Source: Mycolicibacterium peregrinum
GTDB taxonomy: Bacteria; Actinomycetota; Actinomycetes; Mycobacteriales; Mycobacteriaceae
Assembly: GCF_001665625.1 (NCBI RefSeq)
Contig: NZ_LZSY01000053.1
Coordinates: forward strand, 1 to 64,000
DNA: 64,000 bases
Direction of reading: 5' to 3'
Under the pieces are notes generated by a model that was given only the letters and a program-made list of their open reading frames with translations, was not told where the DNA came from and searched no databases. Position numbers and translations under genes: made by a program. How positions within the stretch are numbered: position 1 is the stretch's first letter; every line of letters starts with the position of its first letter. Positions 10,106 through 19,415 of this stretch are shown here, piece after piece.

Positions 10106-10993
10106 TCAGCCCAGTAGGCCGCGCAGGATCTCGACCAGCTTGGCCGGCTGATCGCCCTGCACCGAGTGGCCCGAGTCGGCGACCACGTGGGTGCGTTGGA
10201 AACCTGGTGCGCTATTTGCGAACTGCTCGGCGTCGTCGTCGTTGACGAAATAGGAGTTGGCGCCGCGGATCAGGGTGGTGGGCATGGTGATCGCCGGGAC
10301 GTCGTCCCACAGGCCGTCAAACCCGTCGCCTTTACGGAAGGTGTCGTAGCGCCACGTCCAGCTGCCGTCCTCGAGCTGCTTGGAGTTGTGGAACACGCCG
10401 CGCCGCAAGGAGTTCCGGTCCCGGTGTGGGGCGGCGGCGACGGTCACGTCGAGCATGGCCTGAAATGTCGGGAACGTGCGGTTCTCCTGCACGAGGGCGA
10501 CGGTGCCCATCTGTGCCTTGGTCATCTCGTTGTGCCGCTCGGGGGCCGACGGGGTGACGTCGACCAGCGCGAGTTCGGGAACCAGCCGGGGTTCGGTCGC
10601 AGCGATCCGCAGGGCCGTCAACCCGCCCAGCGACATTCCGACGACCAGGCGTGGGTTGGGCGCGTGATCTTCGAGCACCGGAATCAGGCTTGCCGCATTG
10701 AGTTTCGGGCCGTAGTCACCGTCCTCGCGCCAGGCCGAGCGGCCGTGGCCGGGTAGATCCACGGCCAGGGCGGGCTCACCGAGTCCGAGGATCACGGTGT
10801 CCCAGGTGTGGGCGTTCTGACCGCCGCCGTGCAGGAACACGATCCGCGGAGCGGCGGCGCCGAACTTCAGCGCGCTGATGGGCCCCTGTTCGATGCGCTC
10901 GACCGGTGGTATCGCGGTTGCGCCGATCTGTTCAGCGTTCTCGTGCAGGAGGCCGAATTCGTCGAGGTCGGTCAATGCGTCGTCGCTCACCAC
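10106..10993 (-). CDS. Alpha/beta hydrolase (Rv0045c-like esterase)
   Basis: A 295-residue alpha/beta hydrolase. The oxyanion-hole loop HGGGQN is at residues 55-60, the nucleophile elbow GMSLGG places the catalytic Ser at 121, and the catalytic His is at about 276 in DSGHSVQGD. Synteny and sequence match the M. tuberculosis esterase Rv0045c. No signal peptide is seen, so it is probably cytoplasmic. The first codons offer two GTG starts (10993 and 10990). Natural substrate unknown. Confidence 0.9.
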   Translation of the reverse strand: MVSDDALTDLDEFGLLHENAEQIGATAIPPVERIEQGPISALKFGAAAPRIVFLHGGGQNAHTWDTVILGLGEPALAVDLPGHGRSAWREDGDYGPKLNAASLIPVLEDHAPNPRLVVGMSLGGLTALRIAATEPRLVPELALVDVTPSAPERHNEMTKAQMGTVALVQENRTFPTFQAMLDVTVAAAPHRDRNSLRRGVFHNSKQLEDGSWTWRYDTFRKGDGFDGLWDDVPAITMPTTLIRGANSYFVNDDDAEQFANSAPGFQRTHVVADSGHSVQGDQPAKLVEILRGLLG

Positions 10994-11017
10994 GCCGCCG
11001 ACCTTACTTCCAAAACG

Positions 11018-11070
11018 ACTCTGCGCCCAGGGCGTAGATGTGCGAGAAGCACACGCCCTGAGCGCAGAGT
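11018..11070. terminator. Long imperfect hairpin between ino1 and the hydrolase gene
   Basis: Two 18-base arms (11018-11035 and 11053-11070) are reverse complements with one mismatch, separated by 17 bases. The hairpin lies just after the ino1 stop on the minus strand and before the hydrolase start. There is no T-tract, so it may be a mycobacterial-type hairpin terminator, an mRNA-stabilising element or a dispersed palindromic repeat. Confidence 0.55.
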
Positions 11071-11081
11071 GAAAGGAGGAT

Positions 11082-12173
11082 CTAGCCGTTGATGAAGGTC
11101 TCCAGCTCGATGCGCGCGACGTCGTCGGCGATCTGCTTGGGCGGGCTCTTCATCAGGTAGGCCGAGGCGGCCTCGATGGGGCCGCCGATACCGCGGTCCT
11201 TGGCGATCTTGGCGGCGCGCACCGCGTCGATGATCACACCGGCGGAGTTCGGCGAGTCCCACACCTCGAGCTTGTACTCCAGGTTCAGCGGGACGTCACC
11301 GAAGGCGCGGCCTTCCAGGCGCACGTAGGCCCACTTGCGGTCGTCGAGCCACGCGACGTGGTCGGACGGGCCGATGTGGACGTTCTTGTCCTCGACCTTG
11401 CCGGCCAGCGAGCCGGTCAGGTTGGAGGTGACGGCCTGGGTCTTGGAGACCTTCTTGGACTCCAGGCGCGAGCGCTCCAGCATGTTCAGGAAGTCCATGT
11501 TGCCGCCGACGTTGAGCTGGTAGGTGCGGTCCAGCGTGACGCCGCGGTCTTCGAACAGCTTGGCCATGACGCGGTGGGTGATGGTCGCGCCGACCTGGCT
11601 CTTGATGTCGTCGCCGACGATCGGGACACCGGCGTCCTCGAACTTCTTGGCCCACACCGGGTCGGAGGCGATGAACACCGGCAGCGCGTTGACGAAGGCC
11701 ACGCCGGCGTCGATCGCGCACTGGGCGTAGAACTTGTCGGCCTCTTCGGAGCCCACCGGAAGGTAGGAGACCAGGACGTCGACCTTGGCATCCTTGAGCG
11801 CCTTGACCACGTCGACGGGCTCGAAGTCGGAGACCTCGATCGTGTCGGCGTAGTACTTGCCGATGCCGTCGAGGGTCGGGCCGCGCTGCACCGTCACGTT
11901 GGTCGGCGGCACGTCGGCGATCTTGATGGTGTTGTTCTCGGAGGCGAAGATGGCCTCGGACAGGTCGAAGCCGACCTTCTTGGCGTCCACGTCGAACGCG
12001 GCCACGAACTTCACGTCACGCACGTGGTACGGGCCGAACTTCACGTGCATCAGGCCCGGCACGGACGCATTTTCGTCGGCGTTGTGGTAGTACTGCACGC
12101 CCTGGACCAGGGACGATGCGCAGTTACCGACGCCGACAATGGCGACCCGGATTTCTCCTGCGTGCTCAGACAT
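11082..12173 (-). CDS. ino1: Inositol-3-phosphate synthase
   Basis: A 363-residue enzyme that turns glucose 6-phosphate into inositol 3-phosphate with NAD, the first step toward phosphatidylinositol, PIMs, lipoarabinomannan and mycothiol. The NAD-binding motif [16 protein letters not shown] is at residues about 10-25, and family segments [31 protein letters not shown] and [11 protein letters not shown] are all present. Length matches Rv0046c (367 aa). It follows a padR gene by 57 bases on the same strand, as in M. tuberculosis, so both may share a transcript. Confidence 0.97.
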   Translation of the reverse strand: MSEHAGEIRVAIVGVGNCASSLVQGVQYYHNADENASVPGLMHVKFGPYHVRDVKFVAAFDVDAKKVGFDLSEAIFASENNTIKIADVPPTNVTVQRGPTLDGIGKYYADTIEVSDFEPVDVVKALKDAKVDVLVSYLPVGSEEADKFYAQCAIDAGVAFVNALPVFIASDPVWAKKFEDAGVPIVGDDIKSQVGATITHRVMAKLFEDRGVTLDRTYQLNVGGNMDFLNMLERSRLESKKVSKTQAVTSNLTGSLAGKVEDKNVHIGPSDHVAWLDDRKWAYVRLEGRAFGDVPLNLEYKLEVWDSPNSAGVIIDAVRAAKIAKDRGIGGPIEAASAYLMKSPPKQIADDVARIELETFING

Positions 12174-12230
12174 GGACGATCTCCTTACTCGTTCTGTGTG
12201 CTCGGCCTGGGGCCTTGTGCGGATCGGTGC

Positions 12231-12785
12231 TCATATGTTTTCCGAGCGCCCCTGGGCCGTACGTTCGGCCGCGATCAACTCGTTGAGCCATTTGACTTCT
12301 CGTTCGCTGGACTCCAGGCCCAGTTGGTGCAGCTGACGGGTGTAGCGGTCGAACGAACTGCTGGCCCGCGCCACGGCTTCGCGCAGACCCTCCCGACGTT
12401 CCTCCACCTGACGACGCCGGCCCTCAAGGATTCGCATCCTGGCCTCGGCCGGGGTGCGGTTGAAGAAGGCCAGGTGGACACCGAACCCGTCGTCGGAGAA
12501 GTTCTGTGGCCCCGTGTCGGCGACCAACTCGGTGAACCGCTGCTTGCCGGCATCGGTCAGCTGATACACCCGCCGAGCGCGACGCACCTTGGTCGGTCCC
12601 AAGGGTGCAGCGTCCTCGACGATCAGGCCATCGGCCTGCATGCGCCGTAATGCCGGGTAGAGCGACCCATACGAGAACGCCCTGAACGCCCCCAACAGAC
12701 CCGTCAATCGCTTGCGCAGCTCGTAGCCGTGCATGGGTGATTCGAGCAAAAGGCCCAGGACTGCGAGCTCCAGCATCGAAAACAC
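12231..12785 (-). CDS. PadR-family transcriptional regulator (Rv0047c-like)
   Basis: A 184-residue PadR regulator: winged helix at residues 1-80 (LELAVLGLLLESPMHGYELRKRL, then the FSYGSLYPALRRMQADGL recognition segment and the RARRVYQLTDAGKQ wing) and a C-terminal helical Vir-type dimerisation region. It sits immediately upstream of ino1 on the same strand and is a candidate to regulate it, which is inference from context. The first residues MFSMLEL allow a second start at the ATG three codons later. Confidence 0.9.
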   Translation of the reverse strand: MFSMLELAVLGLLLESPMHGYELRKRLTGLLGAFRAFSYGSLYPALRRMQADGLIVEDAAPLGPTKVRRARRVYQLTDAGKQRFTELVADTGPQNFSDDGFGVHLAFFNRTPAEARMRILEGRRRQVEERREGLREAVARASSSFDRYTRQLHQLGLESSEREVKWLNELIAAERTAQGRSENI

Positions 12786-12906
12786 CCCTCTCGACAGGTC
12801 AGATGGAATTGATCGCTACGACGGATCAACACCTCGCCAAACTGTATCGCGCCGATATATTGCGTGCCAACTGAATGCCACGGATTCACGCGGTTGGCCG
12901 TCGATT

Positions 12907-12957
12907 GTCACGCTGGAGTGGCGGTCGGGCTCCAGCGTCACGCCAGCCTGACGCTGG
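12907..12957. repeat. Nested inverted repeats in the padR / DUF1707 gap
   Basis: In the 204-base gap, ACGCTGGAG (12910-12918) pairs with CTCCAGCGT (12930-12938), and CCAGCGTCA (12932-12940) pairs with TGACGCTGG (12949-12957). The two hairpins share an arm and so exclude each other. The CCAGCGTCA word is close to the arms of the hairpin at 18604-18650, suggesting a dispersed element. They lie after the end of the DUF1707 gene and upstream of padR. Confidence 0.45.
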
Positions 12958-12989
12958 GCCCGAACTGCGGCGGCGACGGCGCAGCCGGC

Positions 12990-13862
12990 TCAGCGGTTGG
13001 CGGGCCAGAGCTGCTTGGTGGTTCCGTCGGGGTACAGCTCGATGCGGCCGGAGCCGAAATCACTGTTGACGAAGATCTCGACGTTCACCGCCTCGGGGGC
13101 GGACGGGTCCTTGCCCGGCCCGATCCGCATCCAGACGTCTTTGACGTCGGCCCGTTTCACCCCGACGGTGTCGGGTGCTCCCCGCAGGATCGCCAGGGTC
13201 TTCTCGTAGTCGAACTTGGCCAGGTCGATCAGCCGGTCGTCGCTGTCGATCGTGCTCGGGGACGAACTGGGATCGCCCCAGCCGCCGCGGTAGTAGTAGG
13301 TCTGTTTGCGGCGGTTGTCCTGCGGATCGGGCCGGTCCAGCATCGCCATGTCGTCGTGGATGTCGATCTCGAAGCCCAAGGTGTTGCCGAACTTCTGGTG
13401 CATCTGCTCGAACAGACCCTTGAATCCGTTGAGCGATTGCAGCTGCGTCGGCGGGGTCAGCACCACCGGGTCGATGCCGTCCGGCACCGCCCCCGGGTCG
13501 GGGTTGAAACTCAACGGTGACGGGGTGTTTCCGTACAGACCCCAGCCGATACCGATGCCGAGCACGACCAGTACGACCGCCGAGGCCACCCGCAACCCCC
13601 ACCCGGAACCGGCTGGTTTGCGAATGCGGGGCAGGCGGGGCTCGGTCAGCGTCGGCATCTTCACCGGCGCATTGGAGTTCTGTAGATCGTCGACCAGGCG
13701 GGCCAGGTCTCCGAGGGTCGTGGCGTTGGTGGCCGCCGACACCCGCTGACGGTGTTCTTCCATGGACAACTGGCCTTCACCGAGCGCGTTGTCGAGCACC
13801 TTGGAGGTGTCGTTGCGATCGCTGTCTTTGGCCCGGGTGGTCGAGGTCTGCCGAGTTGCCAC
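12990..13862 (-). CDS. DUF1707 membrane protein (Rv0048c-like)
   Basis: With the GTG at 13862 the product has 290 residues. A DUF1707 (SHOCT-like) domain covers about residues 15-61 (DNALGEGQLSMEEHRQRV, then LARLVDDLQ). One membrane helix follows at about 90-110 (VASAVVLVVLGIGIGWG), and the remaining 180 residues form an exported domain ending in PDGTTKQLWP. An in-frame upstream start at 13931 would add 23 Arg/Ser-rich residues and overlap the divergent gene, so it is less likely. Function unknown; position and architecture match Rv0048c. Divergent from the DUF5318-ponA1 operon across 70 bases. Confidence 0.85.
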   Translation of the reverse strand: MATRQTSTTRAKDSDRNDTSKVLDNALGEGQLSMEEHRQRVSAATNATTLGDLARLVDDLQNSNAPVKMPTLTEPRLPRIRKPAGSGWGLRVASAVVLVVLGIGIGWGLYGNTPSPLSFNPDPGAVPDGIDPVVLTPPTQLQSLNGFKGLFEQMHQKFGNTLGFEIDIHDDMAMLDRPDPQDNRRKQTYYYRGGWGDPSSSPSTIDSDDRLIDLAKFDYEKTLAILRGAPDTVGVKRADVKDVWMRIGPGKDPSAPEAVNVEIFVNSDFGSGRIELYPDGTTKQLWPANR

Positions 13863-13932
13863 GGAAGATGATCGTAGGAGGTGTGACGCGGTCGCGCCTC
13901 GGTGTCCAGGGGGTCGACGTACTCTGGTCATC

Positions 13933-14355
13933 GTGCGATTGCAGAGACAGGTGGTGGATTACGCGCTTCGGCGGCGGTCCCTGCTGGCTGAGGTCTATTC
14001 GGGGCGCACCGGCGTCTCGGAGGTCTGTGATGCCAACCCGTACCTGCTGCGCGCGGCAAAGTTTCACGGCAAGCAAAGTTCGGTGATGTGTCCGATCTGC
14101 CGTAAAGAGCAGCTCACGCTGGTGTCGTGGGTATTCGGTGATCATCTGGGCCCGGTGTCGGGCTCAGCGCGCACCGCGGAGGAGCTGGTGATGTTGGCAA
14201 CTCGTTACGACGAGTTCGCAGTCCATGTGGTGGAGGTATGCCGCACCTGCAGTTGGAATCATTTGGTCAAGTCATATGTCCTGGGCGCGCCTCGGCCGCC
14301 GAAGGCACGTGGCACTCGAGGCACGCGCAAGTCGGCGCGTACGGCCAGTGAATAA
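13933..14355 (+). CDS. DUF5318 small Cys-motif protein (Rv0049-like)
   Basis: A 140-residue protein from the GTG at 13933 (VRLQRQVVDYALRRRSLL). It contains two CxxC pairs, MCPICRKEQL and VCRTCSWNHL, which suggest a zinc ribbon. It is the first gene of an operon: its stop overlaps the GTG of ponA1 by eight bases. The arrangement is the same as Rv0049-Rv0050 (ponA1), so a link to cell-wall synthesis is likely but not shown. The start is uncertain because no strong ribosome binding site precedes it. Confidence 0.82.
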   Translation: MRLQRQVVDYALRRRSLLAEVYSGRTGVSEVCDANPYLLRAAKFHGKQSSVMCPICRKEQLTLVSWVFGDHLGPVSGSARTAEELVMLATRYDEFAVHVVEVCRTCSWNHLVKSYVLGAPRPPKARGTRGTRKSARTASE

Positions 14356-16933
14356 CGAAGGGCGCCATAGCCGGTCAGCCAACGACATCCGGAGTGCGGC
14401 TGACCGCCTCGGCGCGCGCGAAAACCGGCCGCCGGCCCAGAAGCCCCCGGTGCGAGAGAACCCGCCCGCGCGGGAGAAGCCGCCGATGCTGGACAAGCCC
14501 CCGGTGCGCGAGAACCGCCCGCCCGCTCGTGAGAATGCGCCCACGGGACGGCCGAACGGTCCCACGGGTCGTCCCGGTCGTCCGGCGGTACCGCCCGATG
14601 ATCGGCTCACCACGGTGCTGCCGCCGGTGCGTGACGGCGCACCTGCCCCGCTCGACGTCGTCAGGGCGGCGATGGACGGCACTCCGCCGCCGAAATCGCC
14701 GCCACCCAAATCTCCCCCTCCGCCGCCGGGAGGCGGCCGCGGGAACGGGCCTTCGGGTCCGTCAGGTCCGTCGGGGTCGAGCCCCAAGACGACCCGGCAG
14801 TTCCACATCAACTGGAAGCTGGTCCGACGGCTGTCGATAGCCGCTGTCGTGGCAATGATCTTGCTTCCGCTGGTGACCTTCGGGATGGCGTACATGATCG
14901 TCGACGTCCCGCAGCCCGGTGACATCCGCACCAACCAGGTGTCGACGATCCTGGCCAGCGACGGCAGCGAGATCGCCAAGATCGTGCCTCCTGAAGGCAA
15001 CCGCGTCGACGTCGGAATCGACAAGATCCCGGAGCACGTCCGCAACGCGGTGATGGCCGCCGAGGACCGCGACTTCTACACCAATCCGGGCTTCTCGTTC
15101 ACCGCGCTGTTGCGCGCGATCAAGAACAACCTGGTCGGCGGTGATCTGCAGGGCGGGTCGACCATCACCCAGCAGTACGTCAAGAACGCGCTCGTCGGTG
15201 ACGAGCGCTCTGGCATCGGCGGTCTGATCCGTAAGGCCAAGGAACTGGTCATCTCGACCAAGATGGCCAGCGAATGGTCCAAAGACGCTGTGATGCAGGC
15301 GTATCTCAACATGATCTATTTCGGTCGCGGCTCCTACGGGATCGCGGCGGCGGCCAAGGCGTACTTCGACAAGCCGGTGGAGCAGCTCACCGTCGCCGAG
15401 GGCGCACTGATGGCCGCGCTGATCCAGCGTCCCTCGACGCTGGACCCCGCGGTGGATCCGGAGGGCGCCGCCGAGCGGTGGAACTGGGTGCTGGACGGCA
15501 TGGTCGACATGGGCGCGTTGTCGGCCCAGGAACGCGCCGGTCAGGTGTTCCCGCCGACGGTGCCGCCGGACCAGGCGCGCCAGGCGAATCAGACCACGGG
15601 CCCGAACGGACTGATCGAGCGTCAGGTCACCAAGGAACTGCTGGATCTGTTCGACATCAGCGAGCAGGCGCTGAACACCGAGGGTCTGCAGGTCACCACC
15701 ACGATCGACCCGCAGGCCCAGCAGGCCGCCGAGAATGCGGTGACCAAATACATGGACGGCCAAGACTCCGACATGCGGACCGCGGTGGTGTCCATCGATC
15801 CACGTGACGGCGCGGTCAAGGCCTATTACGGCGGTTCGGATGCCAATGGCTTCGACTTCGCCCAGGCCGGTCTGCCGACGGGCTCCTCGTTCAAGGTGTT
15901 CGCTCTCGTCGCCGCCCTGCAGCAGGGCATCGGTCTGGGTTATCAGGTCGACAGTGGACCGGTCGAGGTCAACGGCATCAAGATCAGCAACGTCGAAGGT
16001 GAAGGGTGCGGCACCTGCTCGATCGCCGAGGCGCTCAAGCGGTCGCTGAACACCAGCTACTACCGGTTGATGCTGAAGCTGGAGCACGGTCCCGAGGATG
16101 TCGCCAAAGCGGCCCACGATGCCGGCGTGGCCGAGAGTTTCCCCGGCGTCGAACACACGCTGTCCGAGGACGGCAAGGGCGGCCCGCCCAACAACGGTGT
16201 GGTGTTGGGCCAGTACCAGTCCCGGGTGATCGACATGGCTTCGGCGTACGCGACGCTCGCGAACTCCGGCGTCTACCACAAGCCCCACTTTGTCCAGAAG
16301 GTCGTGAACTCGTCGGGACAGGTGCTTTTCGACGCGTCCAGCCAGGACAACGGTGAACAGCGGATCGACAAGGCCGTGGCCGACAACGTCTCGTCGGCGA
16401 TGCAGCCGATCGCCGGCTGGTCGCGCGGGCACAACCTGGCCGGCGGGCGCGCCTCGGCCGCCAAGACGGGCACCAATCAGCTCGGCGATACCGGCGACAA
16501 CCGGGACGCCTGGATGGTCGGCTACACACCGTCGCTTTCGACCGCGGTGTGGGTCGGTACCTCCGACGGTGTGAAGCCGTTGAAGACGGCAGGAGGGGGC
16601 CCCGTCTACGGATCCGGTCTGCCCTCGGACATCTGGAAATCCACGATGGACGGCGCGCTGAAAGGCACCGACAACGAGAAGTTCCCGAAGCCGACCGAGA
16701 TCGGGGGCTATGCGGGTGTGCCGCAGGCCCCGCCGCCCCCGCCCGCACCGGGTACTCCGGGTGGTCCACCGATCGTGATGCCTTCGGAGACCGTGATTCA
16801 GCCGACCATCGAAGTGGCCCCGGGTATCACGATCCCGATCGGCCCCCCGACGACCGTGCCGATCGGACCGCCGCCGGGAGCTCCCGTTGTGCCTGGCGTG
16901 CCGGGCGAGCCGGTGCCACCGCCGCCTCCGTGA
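14348..16933 (+). CDS. ponA1: Bifunctional class A penicillin-binding protein PonA1
   Basis: Polymerises and crosslinks peptidoglycan at the membrane. From the GTG at 14348 (VNNEGRHSRSANDIRS) the protein has 861 residues. Residues about 25-80 are a cytoplasmic Pro/Arg/Glu-rich tail with repeated PPVREN / PPAREK units, followed by a second Pro-rich stretch. A membrane helix lies near residues 155-180. The GT51 glycosyltransferase has its catalytic Glu at 239 (AAEDRDFY); the transpeptidase has SSFK at 513-516, SLN in SLNTSYY, and KTG at 706-708. The C-terminus is a periplasmic Pro-rich tail. It overlaps both neighbours (8 bases upstream, 4 downstream). A start further upstream would run through the DUF5318 gene and is rejected. 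Confidence 0.95.
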   Translation: MNNEGRHSRSANDIRSAADRLGARENRPPAQKPPVRENPPAREKPPMLDKPPVRENRPPARENAPTGRPNGPTGRPGRPAVPPDDRLTTVLPPVRDGAPAPLDVVRAAMDGTPPPKSPPPKSPPPPPGGGRGNGPSGPSGPSGSSPKTTRQFHINWKLVRRLSIAAVVAMILLPLVTFGMAYMIVDVPQPGDIRTNQVSTILASDGSEIAKIVPPEGNRVDVGIDKIPEHVRNAVMAAEDRDFYTNPGFSFTALLRAIKNNLVGGDLQGGSTITQQYVKNALVGDERSGIGGLIRKAKELVISTKMASEWSKDAVMQAYLNMIYFGRGSYGIAAAAKAYFDKPVEQLTVAEGALMAALIQRPSTLDPAVDPEGAAERWNWVLDGMVDMGALSAQERAGQVFPPTVPPDQARQANQTTGPNGLIERQVTKELLDLFDISEQALNTEGLQVTTTIDPQAQQAAENAVTKYMDGQDSDMRTAVVSIDPRDGAVKAYYGGSDANGFDFAQAGLPTGSSFKVFALVAALQQGIGLGYQVDSGPVEVNGIKISNVEGEGCGTCSIAEALKRSLNTSYYRLMLKLEHGPEDVAKAAHDAGVAESFPGVEHTLSEDGKGGPPNNGVVLGQYQSRVIDMASAYATLANSGVYHKPHFVQKVVNSSGQVLFDASSQDNGEQRIDKAVADNVSSAMQPIAGWSRGHNLAGGRASAAKTGTNQLGDTGDNRDAWMVGYTPSLSTAVWVGTSDGVKPLKTAGGGPVYGSGLPSDIWKSTMDGALKGTDNEKFPKPTEIGGYAGVPQAPPPPPAPGTPGGPPIVMPSETVIQPTIEVAPGITIPIGPPTTVPIGPPPGAPVVPGVPGEPVPPPPP

Positions 16934-18618
16934 CGGACCAGGTGTCCCCGGCTCCGCCGGTCGAGTTGGATTCGCCGGCCCCGCCGGCCGAACTGGTATC
17001 CCCGGCGCCGCCCGCAGAAGACCGACGGAGCGCCGACGACCGCGACCTCCCCAGCCGCAACGACCGGTTGACCGAGGCGCTGTCGCAGACGGTGGGCGGG
17101 CCCGTCGGCCGACATGCGTTGATCGGCCGGTCCCGCTTCATGACCCCGCTGCGGGTGATGTTCATCATCGCCGTGGTGTTCCTGGCATTGGGATATACGT
17201 CCAAGGCCGCGTGCCTGCAGACGACCGGCAGCGGGACCGCTGGGCAGCGGGTGGCCAACTGGGAGAACAACCGGGCCTATTACGAGCTGTGCTATTCCGA
17301 CACGGTTCCGCTCTACACCGCAGAGTTGTTGAACCAGGGCAAGTTTCCCTACAAGTCCAGTTGGGTCGAGAACGACGCGACCGGCAAGCCACGAATGCAG
17401 TACGACGGCAGTCCGGCGATCCGCTACATGGAATACCCGGTGCTGACGGGGCTGTACCAGTACGCGTCGATGTCACTGGCCAAGACCTATACCGCACTGA
17501 CGAAGCTGGTGTCGGTCCCGCTCATCGCCGAAGTGGTGATGTTCTTCAACATTGCCGCGTTCGGTTTGGCGCTGGCCTGGTTGGCGACGATCTGGGCCAC
17601 CTCACGACTGGCCGGCCGGCGGGTGTGGGATGCCGCGTTGGTGGCCGGCTCACCCATCGTGATCTTCCAGGTGTTCACGAATTTCGACGCCCTCGCCACC
17701 GCCTCCGCGGCGGGCGCGATGCTGGCGTGGGCCCGTCGAAAACCGGTGTGGGCCGGGGCGCTGATCGGAATCGGGGTGGCGGCCAAGCTGTATCCGTTGC
17801 TGTTGTTCGTTCCGCTCGTGCTGCTTGGGTTACGCACCGGGCGTCTGCGTGAGGTCGGCAAGACGGCGTTGACAGCGGTGGCGACGTGGTTGGTCGTCAA
17901 CCTGCCGATCATGGTGATGTTCCCGCGCGGATGGTCAGAGTTCTTCCGGCTCAACACCCGTCGTGGTGACGACATGGATTCGCTGTACAACGTGGTGAAG
18001 TCGTTCGGCGACTGGCAGGGCTTCGATCCGGACCTGGGTTTCTGGCAGCCGCCGACGGTGTTGAACACCGTCACCGCAGTGTTGTTCGCCGCGTGCTGCA
18101 TTGCGATCGGCTACATCGCACTGACGGCGCCGCAGCGGCCACGGTTGGCGCAACTGGCGTTCCTGGTGGTCGCCACCTTCCTACTGACCAACAAGGTGTG
18201 GAGCCCGCAGTTCTCGCTGTGGCTGGTGCCGCTGGCGGTGCTCGCCTTGCCGCACCGCCGAATCTTGTTGGCGTGGATGACCATCGACGCCCTGGTATGG
18301 GTGCCGCGCATGCTCTATCTGTACGGCGAGGCCAACAAGGGCCTCCCCGAGCAGTGGTTCACCACCACTGTGTTGCTGCGTGATCTCGCGGTCATCGCGT
18401 TGTGCGCGTTGGTCGTTCGTCAGATCTATCGCCCGGACCTCGACCTGGTCCGACACGGCGGCCGCATCGACGACCCCACCGGTGGGGTGTTCGACAAAGC
18501 GCCCGATAGCCCGCCGCGGTGGCTGCCGGACTGGCTGCGACCGTCGGCTGACCGGGTGCGTATCGAACCGGCTCCGGAGCCCGAGCTGGTGGACGCCTCG
18601 GTTGTCACGCCAGAGTGA
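16930..18618 (+). CDS. GT87/DUF2029-type multi-pass membrane protein (Rv0051-like)
   Basis: A 562-residue polytopic membrane protein. After a Pro-rich N-terminus (residues 1-70) comes a first helix at about 77-95 (MFIIAVVFLALGYTSKA), a large extracytoplasmic loop containing CYSDTVPLYTAELL and YMEYPVLTGLYQY, and then about eight more helices. Architecture fits polyprenol-phosphate-mannose-type GT-C mannosyltransferases (GT87). The GTG overlaps the ponA1 stop by four bases (GTGA), so it is coupled to ponA1. The acceptor is unknown. Its stop codon lies inside a hairpin (18604-18650). Confidence 0.88.
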   Translation: MTDQVSPAPPVELDSPAPPAELVSPAPPAEDRRSADDRDLPSRNDRLTEALSQTVGGPVGRHALIGRSRFMTPLRVMFIIAVVFLALGYTSKAACLQTTGSGTAGQRVANWENNRAYYELCYSDTVPLYTAELLNQGKFPYKSSWVENDATGKPRMQYDGSPAIRYMEYPVLTGLYQYASMSLAKTYTALTKLVSVPLIAEVVMFFNIAAFGLALAWLATIWATSRLAGRRVWDAALVAGSPIVIFQVFTNFDALATASAAGAMLAWARRKPVWAGALIGIGVAAKLYPLLLFVPLVLLGLRTGRLREVGKTALTAVATWLVVNLPIMVMFPRGWSEFFRLNTRRGDDMDSLYNVVKSFGDWQGFDPDLGFWQPPTVLNTVTAVLFAACCIAIGYIALTAPQRPRLAQLAFLVVATFLLTNKVWSPQFSLWLVPLAVLALPHRRILLAWMTIDALVWVPRMLYLYGEANKGLPEQWFTTTVLLRDLAVIALCALVVRQIYRPDLDLVRHGGRIDDPTGGVFDKAPDSPPRWLPDWLRPSADRVRIEPAPEPELVDASVVTPE

Positions 18619-18650
18619 CGCTCGGCGCCGACAGCCACGCTGGCGTGACA
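18604..18650. terminator. Bidirectional hairpin between converging genes
   Basis: TGTCACGCCAG (18604-18614) and CTGGCGTGACA (18640-18650) form a perfect 11-base inverted repeat with 25 bases between. It spans the stop codon of the GT87-type gene and ends 10 bases before the stop of the converging membrane-protein array, so it could end transcription from both sides. No T-tract. Confidence 0.6.
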
Positions 18651-18660
18651 ATGGGTGGGC

Positions 18661-19356
18661 TCAGCCGTGATGTGGCGGGTACCCCGGGTTTTGCACCGGG
18701 TACCCCTGAAACGGTGAAAACGGCTGGGGTGGGGTTTCCTCTGGTGCGGCCGGCTGATTGGCCCTGATCCAGGCACCCGTGGCCGGCAGCATGGCCAGGA
18801 CGAGCGTCGTGAGCACGTAGATGAGAACCACGGTCCAGACCAAGAAAAAGGCGGGGCGGCCATCGCGGGTGGCGTCGGTGTAGGTTGCCGCGAGGCCGAC
18901 GACAGCGATCGGCACGGCCAGTGCGGAACCGGCGATCACCAGCCCGCGGCCGGCCCTCTTGGGTTTGTACAGCTTTATCGCGCCGAACAGCCAGAGCAGC
19001 CCGTAGCCGCCGATCACCAGAAGATTACCGACGATCGTTCCCAACGCCTCGCCGAGTTCCATCCGGCCGTTGCTCACATCCACAAGCATTGCGACCACCC
19101 CTGCCAGAAGGACGCCGAAAACTATCACCGCGGCGACGCCTGCCAGGGCGGCGGCGGCGATCCCGAAGACACCCCTGGCCGGGGCGGCTGGTCCGGATTG
19201 CGGTTGGCCGGGCTGGGCGTTTACGACCGGCGGCTGGCCGAACTGTGGAAAACCGCCCTGGTGGGGGAATCCCGGTTGCGGGAATCCGGAGGGCTGCTGT
19301 GCGAAGTCGGGCTGGCCACCCGACCCCGGCCGGTAGGGCCCGTACGGATCGTTCAC
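18661..19356 (-). CDS. Proline-rich four-helix membrane protein, array copy 5
   Basis: From the GTG at 19356 (VNDPYGPYRPGSGG), with AGGAGG close upstream, the product has 231 residues. Residues 1-60 are Gly/Pro/Gln-rich with repeated QPGFP-like units; then come four predicted membrane helices and the family tail LAMLPATGAWIRANQP. This is the most divergent of five tandem paralogues on this strand; it has an extra Pro-rich C-terminus ending GYPPHHG. Function unknown. A longer open frame upstream to 19716 overlaps copy 4 and is rejected. Confidence 0.8.
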   Translation of the reverse strand: MNDPYGPYRPGSGGQPDFAQQPSGFPQPGFPHQGGFPQFGQPPVVNAQPGQPQSGPAAPARGVFGIAAAALAGVAAVIVFGVLLAGVVAMLVDVSNGRMELGEALGTIVGNLLVIGGYGLLWLFGAIKLYKPKRAGRGLVIAGSALAVPIAVVGLAATYTDATRDGRPAFFLVWTVVLIYVLTTLVLAMLPATGAWIRANQPAAPEETPPQPFSPFQGYPVQNPGYPPHHG

Positions 19357-19415
19357 ACCGCCTCCTCGAAGTCCACGTTCACACGGGCCGCGGTAGGCAC
19401 GAGATCCGCACCGCT

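Noticed and set aside
14762..16432. Long antisense frame (556 codons) across ponA1
   Set aside because: The sense frame carries every PBP motif; the antisense product is low-complexity.
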